Source: Lineolata rhizophorae
Taxonomy: Eukaryota > Ascomycota > Dothideomycetes > Lineolatales > Lineolataceae
Assembly (NCBI GenBank): GCA_010093515.1
Contig: MU001688.1
Span: 514,388 to 578,387, forward strand
DNA length: 64,000 bases
Reading direction: 5' to 3'
The first letter of the stretch is position 1; each line of letters begins with the position of its first letter. Under the pieces are notes generated by a model. It was not told the origin of the DNA. It ran no database searches and saw nothing but the letters and a program-made list of their open reading frames with translations. This document shows positions 34,680 to 45,869 of this stretch, one piece after another. Made by a program: the position numbers and the translations under genes.

Positions 34680-35810
34680 ATGGCCGAAGAAGACTACACC
34701 AGCGACTCCGACTACGGCGTGAGTGGAGCGCTCCACACGACCTTCCCTATTGCTATGACTTTGTGTGCTTTCTTCGCGATTGCTTTCTACAACGTCATCG
34801 AGCTCATAGTCATTATCGCTACGAGGTTCAAGAGGCGGCATGGTCTGTACTTTTGGAGTGTGGTTGTTGCCACTTGGGGGATTTTCCCATATTCTCTCGG
34901 CTTCATTTTCAAGTTCTTCCAGGTCATTTCGAACAACATGGTCTCCATTACCCTTGTCATCGTGGGGTGGATATGCATGGTTACCGGCCAATCCGTCGTC
35001 ATGTATTCACGTCTCCATCTTGTGGTACGCAACCCTCGCAAGATCCGATGGGTCTTGGCCATGATCATCTTCAGCGCCGTCGTTGGACACATTCCGATCA
35101 TTATATTCGCCTACGGAGCCAATTCGGACAATCCCAGCTTTTGGGTCCCTATATACGCCCTTTACGAGAAAGTACAAGTCACCATCTTCTTCCTCCAGGA
35201 GACCATCATCGCCAGTTTGTACGCGCTGGAGACATACAAGCTGCTAAAGCCGGCGGGTAACGTCCGTGGCAAGAGCACCCGCAAGGTGATGAGGGACCTC
35301 ATCTACGTCAACATCCTCGTCATCATCCTCGACATCGCTTTGCTTGGCACCGAATACTCCGGCCACTACGAGATTCAGACGTCCTTCAAGGGCGCCCTCT
35401 ACAGCATCAAGCTCAAGGTCGAGTTCAAGGTGCTCAACCAGCTCATCTCCGTCACGCGCGCCGCGTCGGAAAACAGCAACAGCAACCCTCGCAGCCACAC
35501 CGTGCGGATGGAAACGTTCGCCGGCACGACGAAGTCGGGCGCGGAAAACGCCAACGGGCAGTATGGAAGCAGCGCCTTTGCCGAGTCAAACAAGGCGCAA
35601 CAGCCTAGCAACGGGGTCGATCCGTCGGCCATTCATGTGGCGTACTCGACGCACGTAACGGTCGAGGAGCAGGACAGCGACAAGAGCGACCGGGACATCG
35701 AGGGCAGATCCCATTCTCCTCAGAACCAGTGGCCAATCAATCAGAAGTCGGGCAGACAGTCGCCTTCCTCGTCAGAGGTTCAGATAGTTGAGGCATCGTC
35801 GGGATTTTGA
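34680..35810 (+). CDS. DUF7703-type seven-helix integral membrane protein
   Basis: A single exon of 376 aa. Seven hydrophobic helices can be traced from residue about 15 to 255. The first (TFPIAMTLCAFFAIAFYNVIEL) and second (LYFWSVVVATWGIFPYS) carry landmarks of the fungal DUF7703 family, and RNPRKIRWVLAMII and VMRDLIYVNILVIILDIALL lie in later helices. The C-terminal 110 residues are hydrophilic, Ser/Asn-rich and probably cytoplasmic. The function of the family is unknown; its topology resembles other fungal seven-helix proteins but no ligand-binding signature is visible. The start ATG follows a pyrimidine-rich leader, and the ORF needs no splicing. Confidence 0.85.
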   Translation: MAEEDYTSDSDYGVSGALHTTFPIAMTLCAFFAIAFYNVIELIVIIATRFKRRHGLYFWSVVVATWGIFPYSLGFIFKFFQVISNNMVSITLVIVGWICMVTGQSVVMYSRLHLVVRNPRKIRWVLAMIIFSAVVGHIPIIIFAYGANSDNPSFWVPIYALYEKVQVTIFFLQETIIASLYALETYKLLKPAGNVRGKSTRKVMRDLIYVNILVIILDIALLGTEYSGHYEIQTSFKGALYSIKLKVEFKVLNQLISVTRAASENSNSNPRSHTVRMETFAGTTKSGAENANGQYGSSAFAESNKAQQPSNGVDPSAIHVAYSTHVTVEEQDSDKSDRDIEGRSHSPQNQWPINQKSGRQSPSSSEVQIVEASSGF

Positions 35811-38726
35811 TGTCCGGCTGCTGTACGTCAGCGTTGGAGGCGGGGGAATTTAGACGCAGGGCTTTTTTTTAAGTTGCGACCTCGTGGAAAAGATTAAAAG
35901 GGACTCGCGCTTGTACTATACCACGTTCTTTGTTTTCCTCCTCAGTTGTTTCGCGTTCACAGGTACATCATTTATTATAACGTTTTCCTTGGACAGGGTT
36001 TCATGGTTCACTGAACGGGAAAGAGAATTTTTAGTTCCTGCCACTAGGAGGCGCAATCACGAGCTACTTGGCCCCTTTTTGGGATGGCTACTTGCGGGCG
36101 GGGCTTTTGTTTCGGTTCGACTTTGAGGATTGTATATCAAAATTAATAATTGAAAAGTTCGACCGTTTGTGGACGCTAATTGCCCTGTTGAATGTCTTCT
36201 GACGATGGACTAGCAACGAAAAGTTGGAAACATTCGTCAAAGCTGTAGACAGTGAAAGTCTAGTCATTTGAGTAATCGGCCAAGGCCAGACTCATTATCC
36301 CACCGTTATGTCAAAGCAATCTCCCTATTGACAGTCGGCTAATCTTTTTATCTACGGCCTAATAATCTTTTGACACTTGGCGTTTGGGGGGGTGGGGGTT
36401 GTTTTCCAAATTACGGCAACACCACATTTAAATGCTAGAAGCTTGTAGGCGCCTTCTCCATTTATGTCTAGTTTCCTGTTCAATCTCTAGCGTCTGCATA
36501 ATGTTGCTTGTACGCTAAGTCGAAGTTCAGCCCTAGGATGCAATTTCAACCTTCAGGTAGAAAGTAGTGGCTCGAACTTGGCGGAGTTTTGTCAAGTACT
36601 TAATGCCGAGTGAACGTCTGCAAAGTTTCTAGTAGAAGTCCAGCTCTAAAAGCTTTGTAGCGCAAAACCCAAATAAAGAGTCTCGGCATTAGGCCTCAAT
36701 TTACAGGCAAGGCATACCACAAGATGTCAAGCAAGAGTTTAAAAAAGTCCCAAAGTCATATATATATATCGTCAGATTTAGCTGCAAAAGACTCTTGGAC
36801 TGAGTTATGTAACTTATATATTGTAGCATGAATTACGAAAGCCACTCGAACCCCGTTGCATTTAGATCTAAATCCTTCAGAGACTTAGAATGGGGCGGGG
36901 TTAGGCCGGTCAAAGGACGTTACGGGTATTGTATTCGATTGACTCTATCAGTCGGTTTTAGTACTTGAGAGACTCCATCAAAGGTTTCGAGTGGAAACAC
37001 GCAAGCGAAACCAAAGTCTAGATCTGTAGCAAGAGGCGCTCGTGCGGATTAGATACAATCGGATTCTTGCAAAGTCTAGAGTAAACGTGCTAGACAAACA
37101 GTTGAGAAGCCTGCTCATGAACCCCCCTGGATGGCCTCAAAACAATCAACTTGATTAAATATCGCAGAATTTAAGCGATTTTTCATGTCAATATCCATAA
37201 CGTTTGAAGAGTAACAGGCTGACTCCCCTCGTCAAACAAGGAAATAAGGGATGGATATCCACCACCGCCGGGCCACTCAATTGTAACGGTATCAATACGT
37301 TGCGAGGGGGCGGGAAGTGCGACAAGCCCGAATCTATTGTAGTGAAGTTCCATCTTTGACTGATTTGTCAGTTGCTGAAGAAATTCCCACGCAAGGTTAT
37401 GCGGTAAGAGAACAGCTTTTGCATTGGGATATAGGTTATAGTCTTGCTAGTATTGTTCCACCATCCGGTCCATCATATGGACAATCATTTGTTCGGGAGT
37501 GACTGTTTGGAAATTGTCTGGTCCTAATTCGCCATTCGGTATGTGGGCGACAAGCCCAGTCCTTGGTGTGACAATGGCCACGACATCGTAGAGAACTTTC
37601 GTAACAATTTTTTATGTGCTGCTATCTATGGATATACCCACAGACTGTTGTTCTTCCATTCCGAAGAAGCTAGCGTTTGGGTAGTCATTCTCTCGGCTCC
37701 GAAGGGAGAATTCGAAGTTGTCTGCCGCATAGCCTTTACATTCCTGTTCCCTTTTAGTTGGCTTCCACTGTAATCAAATTTAGTAATTTGCTTGTCTTTG
37801 TGAGTGTCTCAACGTGTAAGTTATTGTTGAGATTGTTCAACGGATAGCGCAGCAATGGGAGAGATAATATTAGTGACATTCATCGCGACTGAGAACATAC
37901 AATGGTTCCTGGTAGGTAATAGTGCAAATTTCAAGCCAGGTGTTCAATAATATGCTGTTTGGACCTGGCATTAATCAGAAATTTTATTGCCGCTAAACGT
38001 GGAACTATGTAGCGGTGCGCACTGCTAAAGCTTATTCCACACTTATGCAGCATTGCACGAGTCATTTCTCTTTGAATTTTTTTTAAGGAGTAGTTCCATC
38101 TTCATTCATTTCTGAAGGGCGCAATTCCGAAAGACCTAGAAAGCAGTCATGTGCATCTGCTGAAATGCAAGGTGAAATCTGAGCGATGCTTGGACAAAAG
38201 ATGCAAGCCAGGACCTTGGGCCGCAACATGGGACACAAACCGGAAGAAGCAAAGTACGAGACGAGCCGATTGGGCAGAAGCATCGTGCGGAAAGAAAGCC
38301 TAGCCGAGCGAGCTGACGTAGCTCACCCGGAGGGTCTCCGGCTAGTCTCACATCTCCATCCTCTGCATGCGCGCGGCAGCCGCGCGCACGCAAGAAGCAT
38401 CATCCCACGCCAACACACGGACAGTGGGCCCAAAAAGCAACGTTCTAAGCCAGTGTTTCTGACAATCGCCAGCCGCGCTATTGGTCGCCGGGCGAAAGTA
38501 GAGCGGCGTACATAAACCGTACATATAAGCTGATGGATGGTGAGAAGCTTCGAATGCAGGTTTCACCGCTGGCCCAGAGCACGAGAGCACAAGCTGAAGC
38601 TCAACGTCTCAACTTGCGCATATAAAGCAGAGCGCGATAACATAGTGGACTTGGATTGCTTTAACTCTGAACTCAGGCAAATCTCAACGACTAAATCTCC
38701 TCACTATTTTTTTTTAACCGAAAGTC
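35811..38726. other. AT-rich spacer, possible RIP-decayed DNA
   Basis: From about 36130 to 38080 the sequence is clearly richer in A+T than the flanking genes, has many TA steps (for example the TATATATATA at about 36759-36770) and no open frame above about 75 codons. It could be a decayed transposon or a plain AT-rich spacer; no transposase, reverse transcriptase or terminal repeat could be made out. After 38100 it turns GC-richer and leads to a TATA-like element at 38621. Confidence 0.5.
38621..38627 (+). promoter_or_regulatory. TATA-like element
   Basis: TATAAAG lies 106 bp upstream of the ATG of the small candidate gene, a distance compatible with a short leader. Confidence 0.4.
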
Positions 38727-39029
38727 ATGGCTCCGAGCGACACTGCGACCTCCACCGACAAGGCTACGAGGCAGTCGAAGCCACCGCGTTCCGCATACCC
38801 CACCACGTCTCAGCCAACCAGTAGAGACCAGTGGCTAGTGAGCAACGCCGACATGTATCTCAGAGGATCTTCTGTAGTCGAGGGCTCTGTTGCGGATCGG
38901 ACGGTAAGTCTTCAATTAGTGACGACACTTCAATGACCGAGTCAATGTTCTGTGTTTCTTTTAAGCGCAAGTTTTGATAATTGATTCTAGGCTTATTCTA
39001 CCACGCTGGCTCGCGCTTTTCGGATATGA
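38727..39029 (+). CDS. Candidate small orphan protein (71 aa)
   Basis: Exon 38727-38903 and exon 38991-39029 flank an 87 bp intron (GTAAGT...TTCTAG, phase 0). The spliced frame gives 71 aa: a Ser/Thr/Lys-rich start (MAPSDTATSTDKATRQSK), a middle with DQWLVSNADMYLRG and an end ARAFRI. A TATA-like box precedes it, and an AATAAA-like signal (about 39471) lies downstream. There is no signal peptide or known domain. The exact splice consensus and leader make it plausible, but a frame this short can arise by chance. Low to moderate confidence. Confidence 0.4.
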
Positions 39030-39709
39030 TCTCATGACCGCTATGGACGCCGTAGGGGCCACCGCAGACTCGGAGGTCGACTTCGTTTGTCGTCACAACT
39101 TGACTGTGACGTGGATGATCTTCCTTTCTTGATCGCGATATGATTGTCTCAGACTGTATTTCAGTTCGGATTTTCTCGGAAATGGAGCCTAAAGGTTGCC
39201 TGGAAATTCGGGCGTTTTCGGTGGGATGTCGGAGTTTACCTTTGAATGCGAGATTCGGCGGGCAATAATGTTATAAGTTTGGCACTGAACCTGCGAATAC
39301 CGTGCTTGATGCTTCTACAATATCATCTCGACTCCGAATTTGATTCTAATTCGTGGCATTAACGGTAACTTTTACATTGCAGACTGATCCAATTCTCTGT
39401 TTCGAGCTTTTGCTTTGCGGACGCGTAGTCCTAAGTATGTGCAATTGGACTAACTGTATACTAGTCTTGCAATAAAGTACAAACAAGACCCCAAAACTCA
39501 GTCGATTGCAACGGTCTTTTTACTCAAAGAGACGAATTTCCCAATTCCCTAGGAAACCGTGGGACTACCGAAAGACGTAACACATCTCCCACCCTACTCA
39601 GCCTAGTCCAATGCCTAGAGCTTCCTTGCAAGCCAGCGATACCTCTCCGCACGTGCATCGCCCTATCCTATCAATACACTCTTCCAGCGCAGGACTCCCC
39701 AGCCCCACC
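39030..39709. other. Intergenic spacer
   Basis: The spacer is AT-richer in its first half. A polyadenylation-like AATAAA lies near 39471. No gene is supported. Confidence 0.5.
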
Positions 39710-40215
39710 TCACATAATCGCCCACCCCCCAACCAACGCAGCATCATCATTCCTCATCACCTTCGCCCACGGCCCCTCCCCCTCCCCCCCCTCCCTCCCC
39801 GCGCCCCGCATCCGCTCCGCCTCCTCCGCCGACACATACCTGACCGCGCCCTCCTTGCGCGCCTCGTTCTCCTCCTTCAGCTTCCGCCACCAGCCGGCCG
39901 CGGCGGCGGCGGGGCGCGGTTTCGCGGCGGGGCCGGCGTCCGAGGCGCGGCGGGGCGCGGCCGGAGAGGATGCAGAGGGCGCGGCGCGCGAGGCCGAGCG
40001 CGAGCGCGGGGTGCCGGCGGCGGCGGCGGGCGGCGCGAGCGTGCTGGGCGGGGCGTAGGGGGGTGGGGGGTCGGGTGTGGAGGCCGCGGGGGAGGGCGGG
40101 GGGGCTGGAGGGAGGGAGGAGCGTTAGGTTGGTGGAGGGGGAGGGGGGGAGCGAGGGGAGCGGAAGTACCGGTGCGTTCTGTTGGGGCGGGTTGGGTGCG
40201 GTGCGGGGAGGGCAT
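39710..40215 (-). CDS. Small Ala/Pro-rich protein with a conserved-looking C-terminal motif; 3' frame uncertain
   Basis: The first exon is 40215-40170 (MPSPHRTQPAPTERT). An intron (40105-40169, GTACTT...TCCAG, branch CTAAC) follows, and the second exon begins at 40104. The second exon encodes an Ala/Pro/Ser-rich region and then the coding-looking block GWWRKLKEENEARKEG and RYVSAEEAERM. In the uninterrupted frame it becomes Gly/Arg low complexity and stops at 39757. One base out of phase after the long G-tract (coding strand, about 39775-39800), the sequence reads GPWAKVMRNDDAALVGGWAIM and stops at 39710, which looks much more like a real C-terminus. Either a base is missing in the homopolymer or the gene is mildly broken. 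The product is not recognised. The splice model is inferred from frame only. Confidence 0.5.
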
Positions 40216-41278
40216 GGTGGGATGGCGGGTTGAAGTGGGAGACGGAGGGGATGAGCTGGTGGTTGGGAAAGTGGCGGTTTGGGTTTGTTCTCGGCTGGGG
40301 CGCGATGGTCGCTGTGGATCTGGAAATGCCGGTCTTCACCGAGACGCTAGAAGGTAGAGAGGTAGAAGGCAAGTCGCAGGGACCCTTCCTCCGTTTATAC
40401 TTCCCCCCAGCCTTGACCTGCTCCACCAGCGCAGCCCCCGGTCGTGGCTGTGCCCGCCGACTTCCCTCTGCGTCACCCCGCGCCGTCCTTGACTGCATCC
40501 TCCTCCACCATCTGTAGGCCAAGTCCTCGTTACATCAGGCGGCGGAGAAGCCTCGTTGGCGGTGCGCCGCTTTTCGCCTTTCCCCTGTGGCCGTCGAAGG
40601 ATGCGCTAAGGCCAACCTTGTATGCGGAACGTCAGCCAAGGCCGGCGCAGCCGCACGCGAGAATCGGGATTTCGCGTTATGCAGGTGCTCGTAGAGCTAG
40701 CTGCACGATGGGGACGAGTAGCGAATCAACATGGTTGATAAAGCTGCATGCCGGGCGGCAGTTTGGCTGGACGTGTGCTGCGGACGGCTACCTGCCCACC
40801 AACTCGCCGAATGACGAAATCACACTGGATTTGAAATGTTCTTGTGGCAGTCAAACTCGCAACTGAAAACTCACCACCAACGTACTCATGCAACTGTTAG
40901 CCACCCGGGGAACTAAACTCAAAGACCGAGGCGAGTCAACTCCCAACATATGAAGACAGTGCTAGCATCTAGATAGATAGAGTACGTAGGACGGTTAAAA
41001 GAGCAAGGAGAAAAAAAAAGGCAAAAAAAAAAGCCCAATTGCTCTCGCTATGAATGACCAAGAGGGAAAACAAAAGGGAAGAAAAGAAAGGAGGCCCCAA
41101 ACGAAGGACGTTCTCTCCCAACCCAGCGCAAAGCTACCACGACTGCTCCTCCTGCGGCTATCCAGCATGATGCAACTCGCCTCCGCCCACCCCCGTCGAC
41201 AATCACGAACCCGTCCGCCCCCCCCCTTCAACCATTTTCGTTCTTCCTTTTTAATTTTCGCCGTCTCCCTCCTCCCTC
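40216..41278. other. Intergenic spacer
   Basis: The promoter side of the small minus-strand gene and the 3' flank of Bbc1. The last 300 bp are A-rich, then C/T-rich. The open frames (for example 40444-40866 plus) have no protein signature. Confidence 0.5.
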
Positions 41279-44200
41279 TCAGCTCTCCCCCCAGCCCACC
41301 CAGCCCCTCCCCATCACCCGCCAGACCCTCACCTCCCCGCTCCTCAGATCCCCGACCCTGAACCCCTCCACCTTGACCTTCCTGCTCTCCCTCCCCTGCT
41401 CCCACGCCCGCACCTTCTTCTTCGTCCCGTCCCAGTCCACCACCACGCCCACGTGGTCCGGCTTGCCCACCTCGACGCTGTACTTCTGGTGCATCGGCCC
41501 GTGCTTGCCCTGGAACCGCGCGTTGCGCAGCGTCACCACGTCCCCGGCCCGGATCTCATCCAGCTGCTGCACTGACGCGTTGGCCAGGTTGGCGTACACG
41601 AGGGCGCCGTACGCGCGCGTGCCCACCGGCCGCAGCGCCCGGCCCCGTACCGCGCTCATCGCTCCGCCCGGCCCCGCCCCCAGCAGCTCCTCCACCAGCG
41701 CCGCCGGGCTCCCGTCGCCCACCACCTGCCCCTGCCGGCTCGCCGCCTCCTCGGCGATGCGCCGCCCGAAGCGCGCCCACGCGTCCTCGAGCTGGTCCTG
41801 CCGCAGCCGCGCCGGCGGCCCCTCGTGCCGCTGCGACACCTCGCAGTCGCCTGGGTCCCGCGGGTCGAAGCGCGCCGTCACCACCGTCTGGCTGTAGTCG
41901 TGGTACAGCACGTACACCTCGCGCTCGATGCCGCCGGTCGGCGTGCGCACCTCCTCCACCTCGACCAGGACGTCCTTGCGCCCGGCGAAGACGGGCGGCG
42001 CGCCGTTGGGCGCCGTCCACCACTGTGTCGCCACGCCTAGGTCCACGTCGTGCGCGATGAAGTCCTGCACGTCGCCCATGGACGGTCGCGGCTGCTCGGC
42101 GCTGCGCCGCGAGACCCCGCCTTGCGCGAGCGTCTGGTTCACGTCCAAGCTCTGGCGGCCCGAGCCTCTCGGCGCAGCCCCGGCCGTCGACGACGACGAC
42201 GGCGGAGGCCCCTGCGGCGGCAACGGCGGCATAGGCCTGTCGTGGTGCGACGGCGGAGGAGCCTGAGGCGGCGGAGGAGGGGGCCGCTCGACCGACTTGC
42301 GCACCGGCGGCGGTGGCGGCGGCGGCGGGTTCGCGTAAAGCTCGTCCTCATCACCATCGGATTCCTCGGCGGGCTGAGGATGAGCAGCCGGCATGGGCGG
42401 CGGGGGAGCGTGCGGCGCGGCCTGCGGAGGTGGCGGTGGCATGCGGGTTGCGGGGTGCGCGTAGCGGTACGGATCGTATTCGTCTTCGTCGGGGCCTGCC
42501 ATCGGGGGGGGCGGCGGCGGCGGAGCAGCTCTCGGCGCCTCCGAGGACTGCCTCTTCGGCGGTGCGCCTGGCGGCGGCGGTGGAGGAACCGCGCGGGGAG
42601 CGGCGCTGCCCGGCACAGGCGGCGGGACGGTTGGGGACTGTGGCAAGGGGGGGGATTTGCCCGGGGCGTCATCAGCCGTCGTGCTATCGTCCAAGCTCGA
42701 GTCGCGCGCATGCGACTTGAGCGCGTCCTTGTGCGTAGCGCCCGGCGCAATGTCCGTATCGTAATCGCCTTCGTACTCCGTCTCTTCCTCGCCGTCCTTG
42801 GCCGCGGCGATGCGTCCATGGATCGACTCTGACGTAGGTTGACGAGATGGAGGCGCACCAGGTGGCGGCGGAGGCGGCGGGCGCGCGTGGCCAGGCGGAG
42901 GCGGACCGGGACTCGTGCCCGGAATCGGGGGCGGAGGCCGGCTGGCGCGCTTGCTGTCGCCAGGAGCCGCCGGCATAGCGGGCGAGGTTGGGGATGCCGA
43001 GTCCGTAGTGCCGAAATACGACGTGCGTTTCTGGGCCGGCGACATGGGGGTGCGAGTAGCCTGCGGGGAGGTCGCTGTTGGGATGGGCGGAGGCGGACCC
43101 CGATGGGGCAGTTCCTCGCCTGTTGATGGCACCGAGGGGCCTGTAGCAGTTGTGCTCACTGGCATTTCGTCGTCAGTCTCAGATCCAGAGCTTGGCGACA
43201 TGGGCTGTGCTTGTGGAGGTGGCGGCACGGGCCGAGCTTTTTGATGGCATTAGTGCGCGAACAGGAACTGAAACGAAAAAGGGGCTCTCTTACAATCGGG
43301 AGGAGGAACCGGCCGGCTTGCTGGCACCGGCGGCGGCGAGCCAGGCTCGCCCGCAGAAGGGGGCGGAGGCGCTGGACGGTCTGTAGCGTATAGGTAGTTA
43401 GCGAAGCAGTCCAATAATGAAGCATAGTCTCAAGAAATCCAGCAACGCTACCGGACCGCGACGAAACCAGGAGCACTTTGTAGACGACGCGAATCTGCTC
43501 GTCCGATAGCGACCGCGTCCTGTGTTGAATGCAGCCGTCCGACAGTGCTCGAGGCCATAGCCGCCTGTACCGGCAGGGCACTGGCTTCCTTGACGCGAGT
43601 GAATTACCTCTAGGCAGCGGAGGGGGCGCGCCACGTTCGTCCGGCCTAGGCGCTGCCTCCTCCACATCGGGCACTTCCAGCGGGTCACGACCGCCCGTGA
43701 CGGGATGAGGCGTCGTCTCGTCCCGCTCGACCGCCATCTCCGTCTCCTCCGACTCCGGGCTCTTCATAGGCGCCATGCCGGGCACGGGGATCATGGGGAT
43801 TCGCGGCGGCTGCGCCTGCGGCGATGCGGGCGACTCGGCCTCTTCGCTCATCCTGTGCTGCTCGCCGGCAGCAGGTTTCTTCTTCTTGGACGCACCCGCA
43901 CCAGGCATCGGCATCCCACCGGGCGGCCCGAACATGCCCGCCATGCCCATGCCGCCGCTCATCTTGGCCATGCGCTCGCGCAGCTCCATGCGGCGCCGCG
44001 TCTCGGGGTCCATCTCCTCTTCTTCCTCCTCTCCGTCGCCCTCGGTCGTGTCCTCTTCGTCACCGACCTCGGGCTCGCGGGTTGGCGCGTGCTTGTGCCG
44101 CGCCTCCTCCTCGTCCACGCTCGTCGACGTGCCCTCGGCGTCCTCGGTCGTCTCGCCGGCCGCCGACTGGTCCGCGTCGTTGCCGTCAGAGAAGGCCTCG

Positions 44201-45342
44201 CCCGCCCGCGGCACCAGGTCCGGTACCTTGGGCGGCTGGTGCGATTGCCGTCGCGGCGGTGGCGCCGGCATGCTGTCCATGGACTCACGCTCCGTCGCCT
44301 CGCCGCTCTGGACGCGCTCCATTTCGCCGCTCTCACGAGCGGGCGCAGGCGTCGGAGGCTGCGGCTGCATGCCCTCCCTCTCATGCGACTCGGTGCGCTT
44401 CTTGGGCGGCCGCTTGGGCTTCTCCTTGTGCGAGGCCGCCTGCCGCTGCGCCTGCTCCATCTGCTGCTTCTGCAAGAGGGCGATGCGCTCCTTCAAGCTG
44501 GTCGGTTTCGGCGCGTCTCCGCCTTCCTCGGCCGCGCCTGTGGCAGCAGCAGCCTCCGCATCGTGGGCGGCCAGGCCTGCCTTCTCGGCAATCTCCAGGT
44601 CCCTTGCCTGCCGCTCCGCGATCTCCGGGTCCTCCTCGCGGCGATACACTTTCTGCGGCGGGGCCTCGGCGCGCGGAGGCGGGACGTAGGCGTTGCGGGA
44701 GGGCGGGGGAGCGACGAAGGGCTTCTTGATGAAGCCGGTCGAGGTATTGGACGAGCCGCCAGGACCGCCGGGCTTGAAGGGCGCGATGGGCGCGGCGGCA
44801 GGCTTGTTGAAGGCTGCTATGCGGTCCTTGAACGAAGACGGCTTCTCGGCGACAGGCGGCGGGACCTTGTTAGCGGCGGGCGGAGGCCCGGGCTTGGTCG
44901 CCGCGGCGGCGGGCGGGAGCTCGCGTTGCCGCGGCTCGGGGGACTTGGGGGCGGCGGGAGCGGGGGCAGCAGCCGGACGTTCGTCCGGGGCCGGATGCTC
45001 CTCCTCGACGGGCTTGGCTGACTGCGGCTCGCCGTGGGCGGACTGCGGCTCGTCGACAGGGGCCGGCGGCGGCGCTGGAGCGGCGGCGGCCTCGGAATGC
45101 TTCTGGCGGTGCGTGGGTCTGACCGGGCGCGGCGGCGGGGCCGGCTCGAACTTCTCGACGAAGTTCTTGGGGAACAGGCCGTCGTGCCTGGCGCCCGACG
45201 CGTCCGCGTACTCGCCCACGTACCAGTCGGCATCCTCCTCCTCGGTCACCGTGATGACCTGGCCCTCGGGGAAGGAGAGGTCGTCGTCGTGGGGGGAGTT
45301 GTACTCGTAGATGGCCTTGACCTTGAACGGGGGCGACGCCAT
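41279..45342 (-). CDS. bbc1: SH3-domain protein Bbc1 (actin patch regulator)
   Basis: Three exons (45342-43608, 43380-43294, 43236-41279) encode 1259 aa. Introns of 227 bp (GTAATT...CTACAG) and 57 bp (GTAAGA...AAAAAG) both keep phase 1. The frame stays open upstream to 45852, but the ATG at 45342 begins the SH3 domain directly (residues about 1-70: FKVKAIYEYNSPHDDDLSFPEGQ, DADWYVGEY, GLFPKNFVEKF). The middle is disordered, with KPAAAPIAPF-type linear motifs, acidic stretches and many poly-proline runs suited to SH3 and profilin binding. The C-terminal about 300 residues (QWWTAPNGAPPVFAGRKDV through CEVSQRHEGPPARL and HGPMHQKYSVEVG) match the Bbc1/Aim3 C-terminal domain. Bbc1 acts at cortical actin patches and tunes Arp2/3 activation through WASP and type I myosin. 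Intron retention would end the protein early. Confidence 0.9.
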
Positions 45343-45869
45343 GGCGCGGGACCCGCCAGGATCGGGGGGACTCGAGAAGCTGTGCAAAGGGTGCCGTATG
45401 CGGCTGTTGTGGATGATGCGGTTGCGGTTGCGGTTGCGGTGGTGGTGGTGGTGGCGGCGGTCCGGCGAGCGTGGTTCGGTGGCAGGGCGGCGAGTGGAAG
45501 CCTGGCGGGGAAGCCAGCGGTGTTTGCGTGCGACCCGGCGGGACGGCGGAGCACCGGAAAGCAGCGTGCGCGCGGGAAAACGGCAGCAGAAGACGGCAAT
45601 GAGGAGGCGCGGGGCGGGACGAGATGTCTGGAGAGCAGCAGGGCTCCGACGCCACCGGGGAGTGTGCTGGCGGAGAGCGGGCGACGATGTGCGTACGTGT
45701 TTTGCGGAGGGAGGCTGTGCGGCCGGCGGGGGGCGGCTGGTGACGAGTCGCCGCCGCCGCCCGCCCACGCTAGCGCCCCCCGCTACATTCCCGCGCACGA
45801 TGCCCGCTGCCCTCTGCCTCGTCCGCTTCCACACCGCACTCGGCCCGCGCATGCCCCGCGCGCCTCAGC
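45343..45869. promoter_or_regulatory. Shared divergent promoter of bbc1 and rtr1
   Basis: A 527 bp spacer lies between divergent start codons. On the plus strand it has a GGTTGC-type hexamer array running into GGT units near 45415-45450, and a Gly/Arg-codon-like GC-rich stretch. No conserved factor site was assigned. Confidence 0.55.

Noticed and set aside
45343-45852. Upstream extension of the bbc1 frame
   Set aside because: The SH3 domain begins right at the ATG at 45342. The upstream translation is Arg/Pro-rich and lies in the shared promoter.
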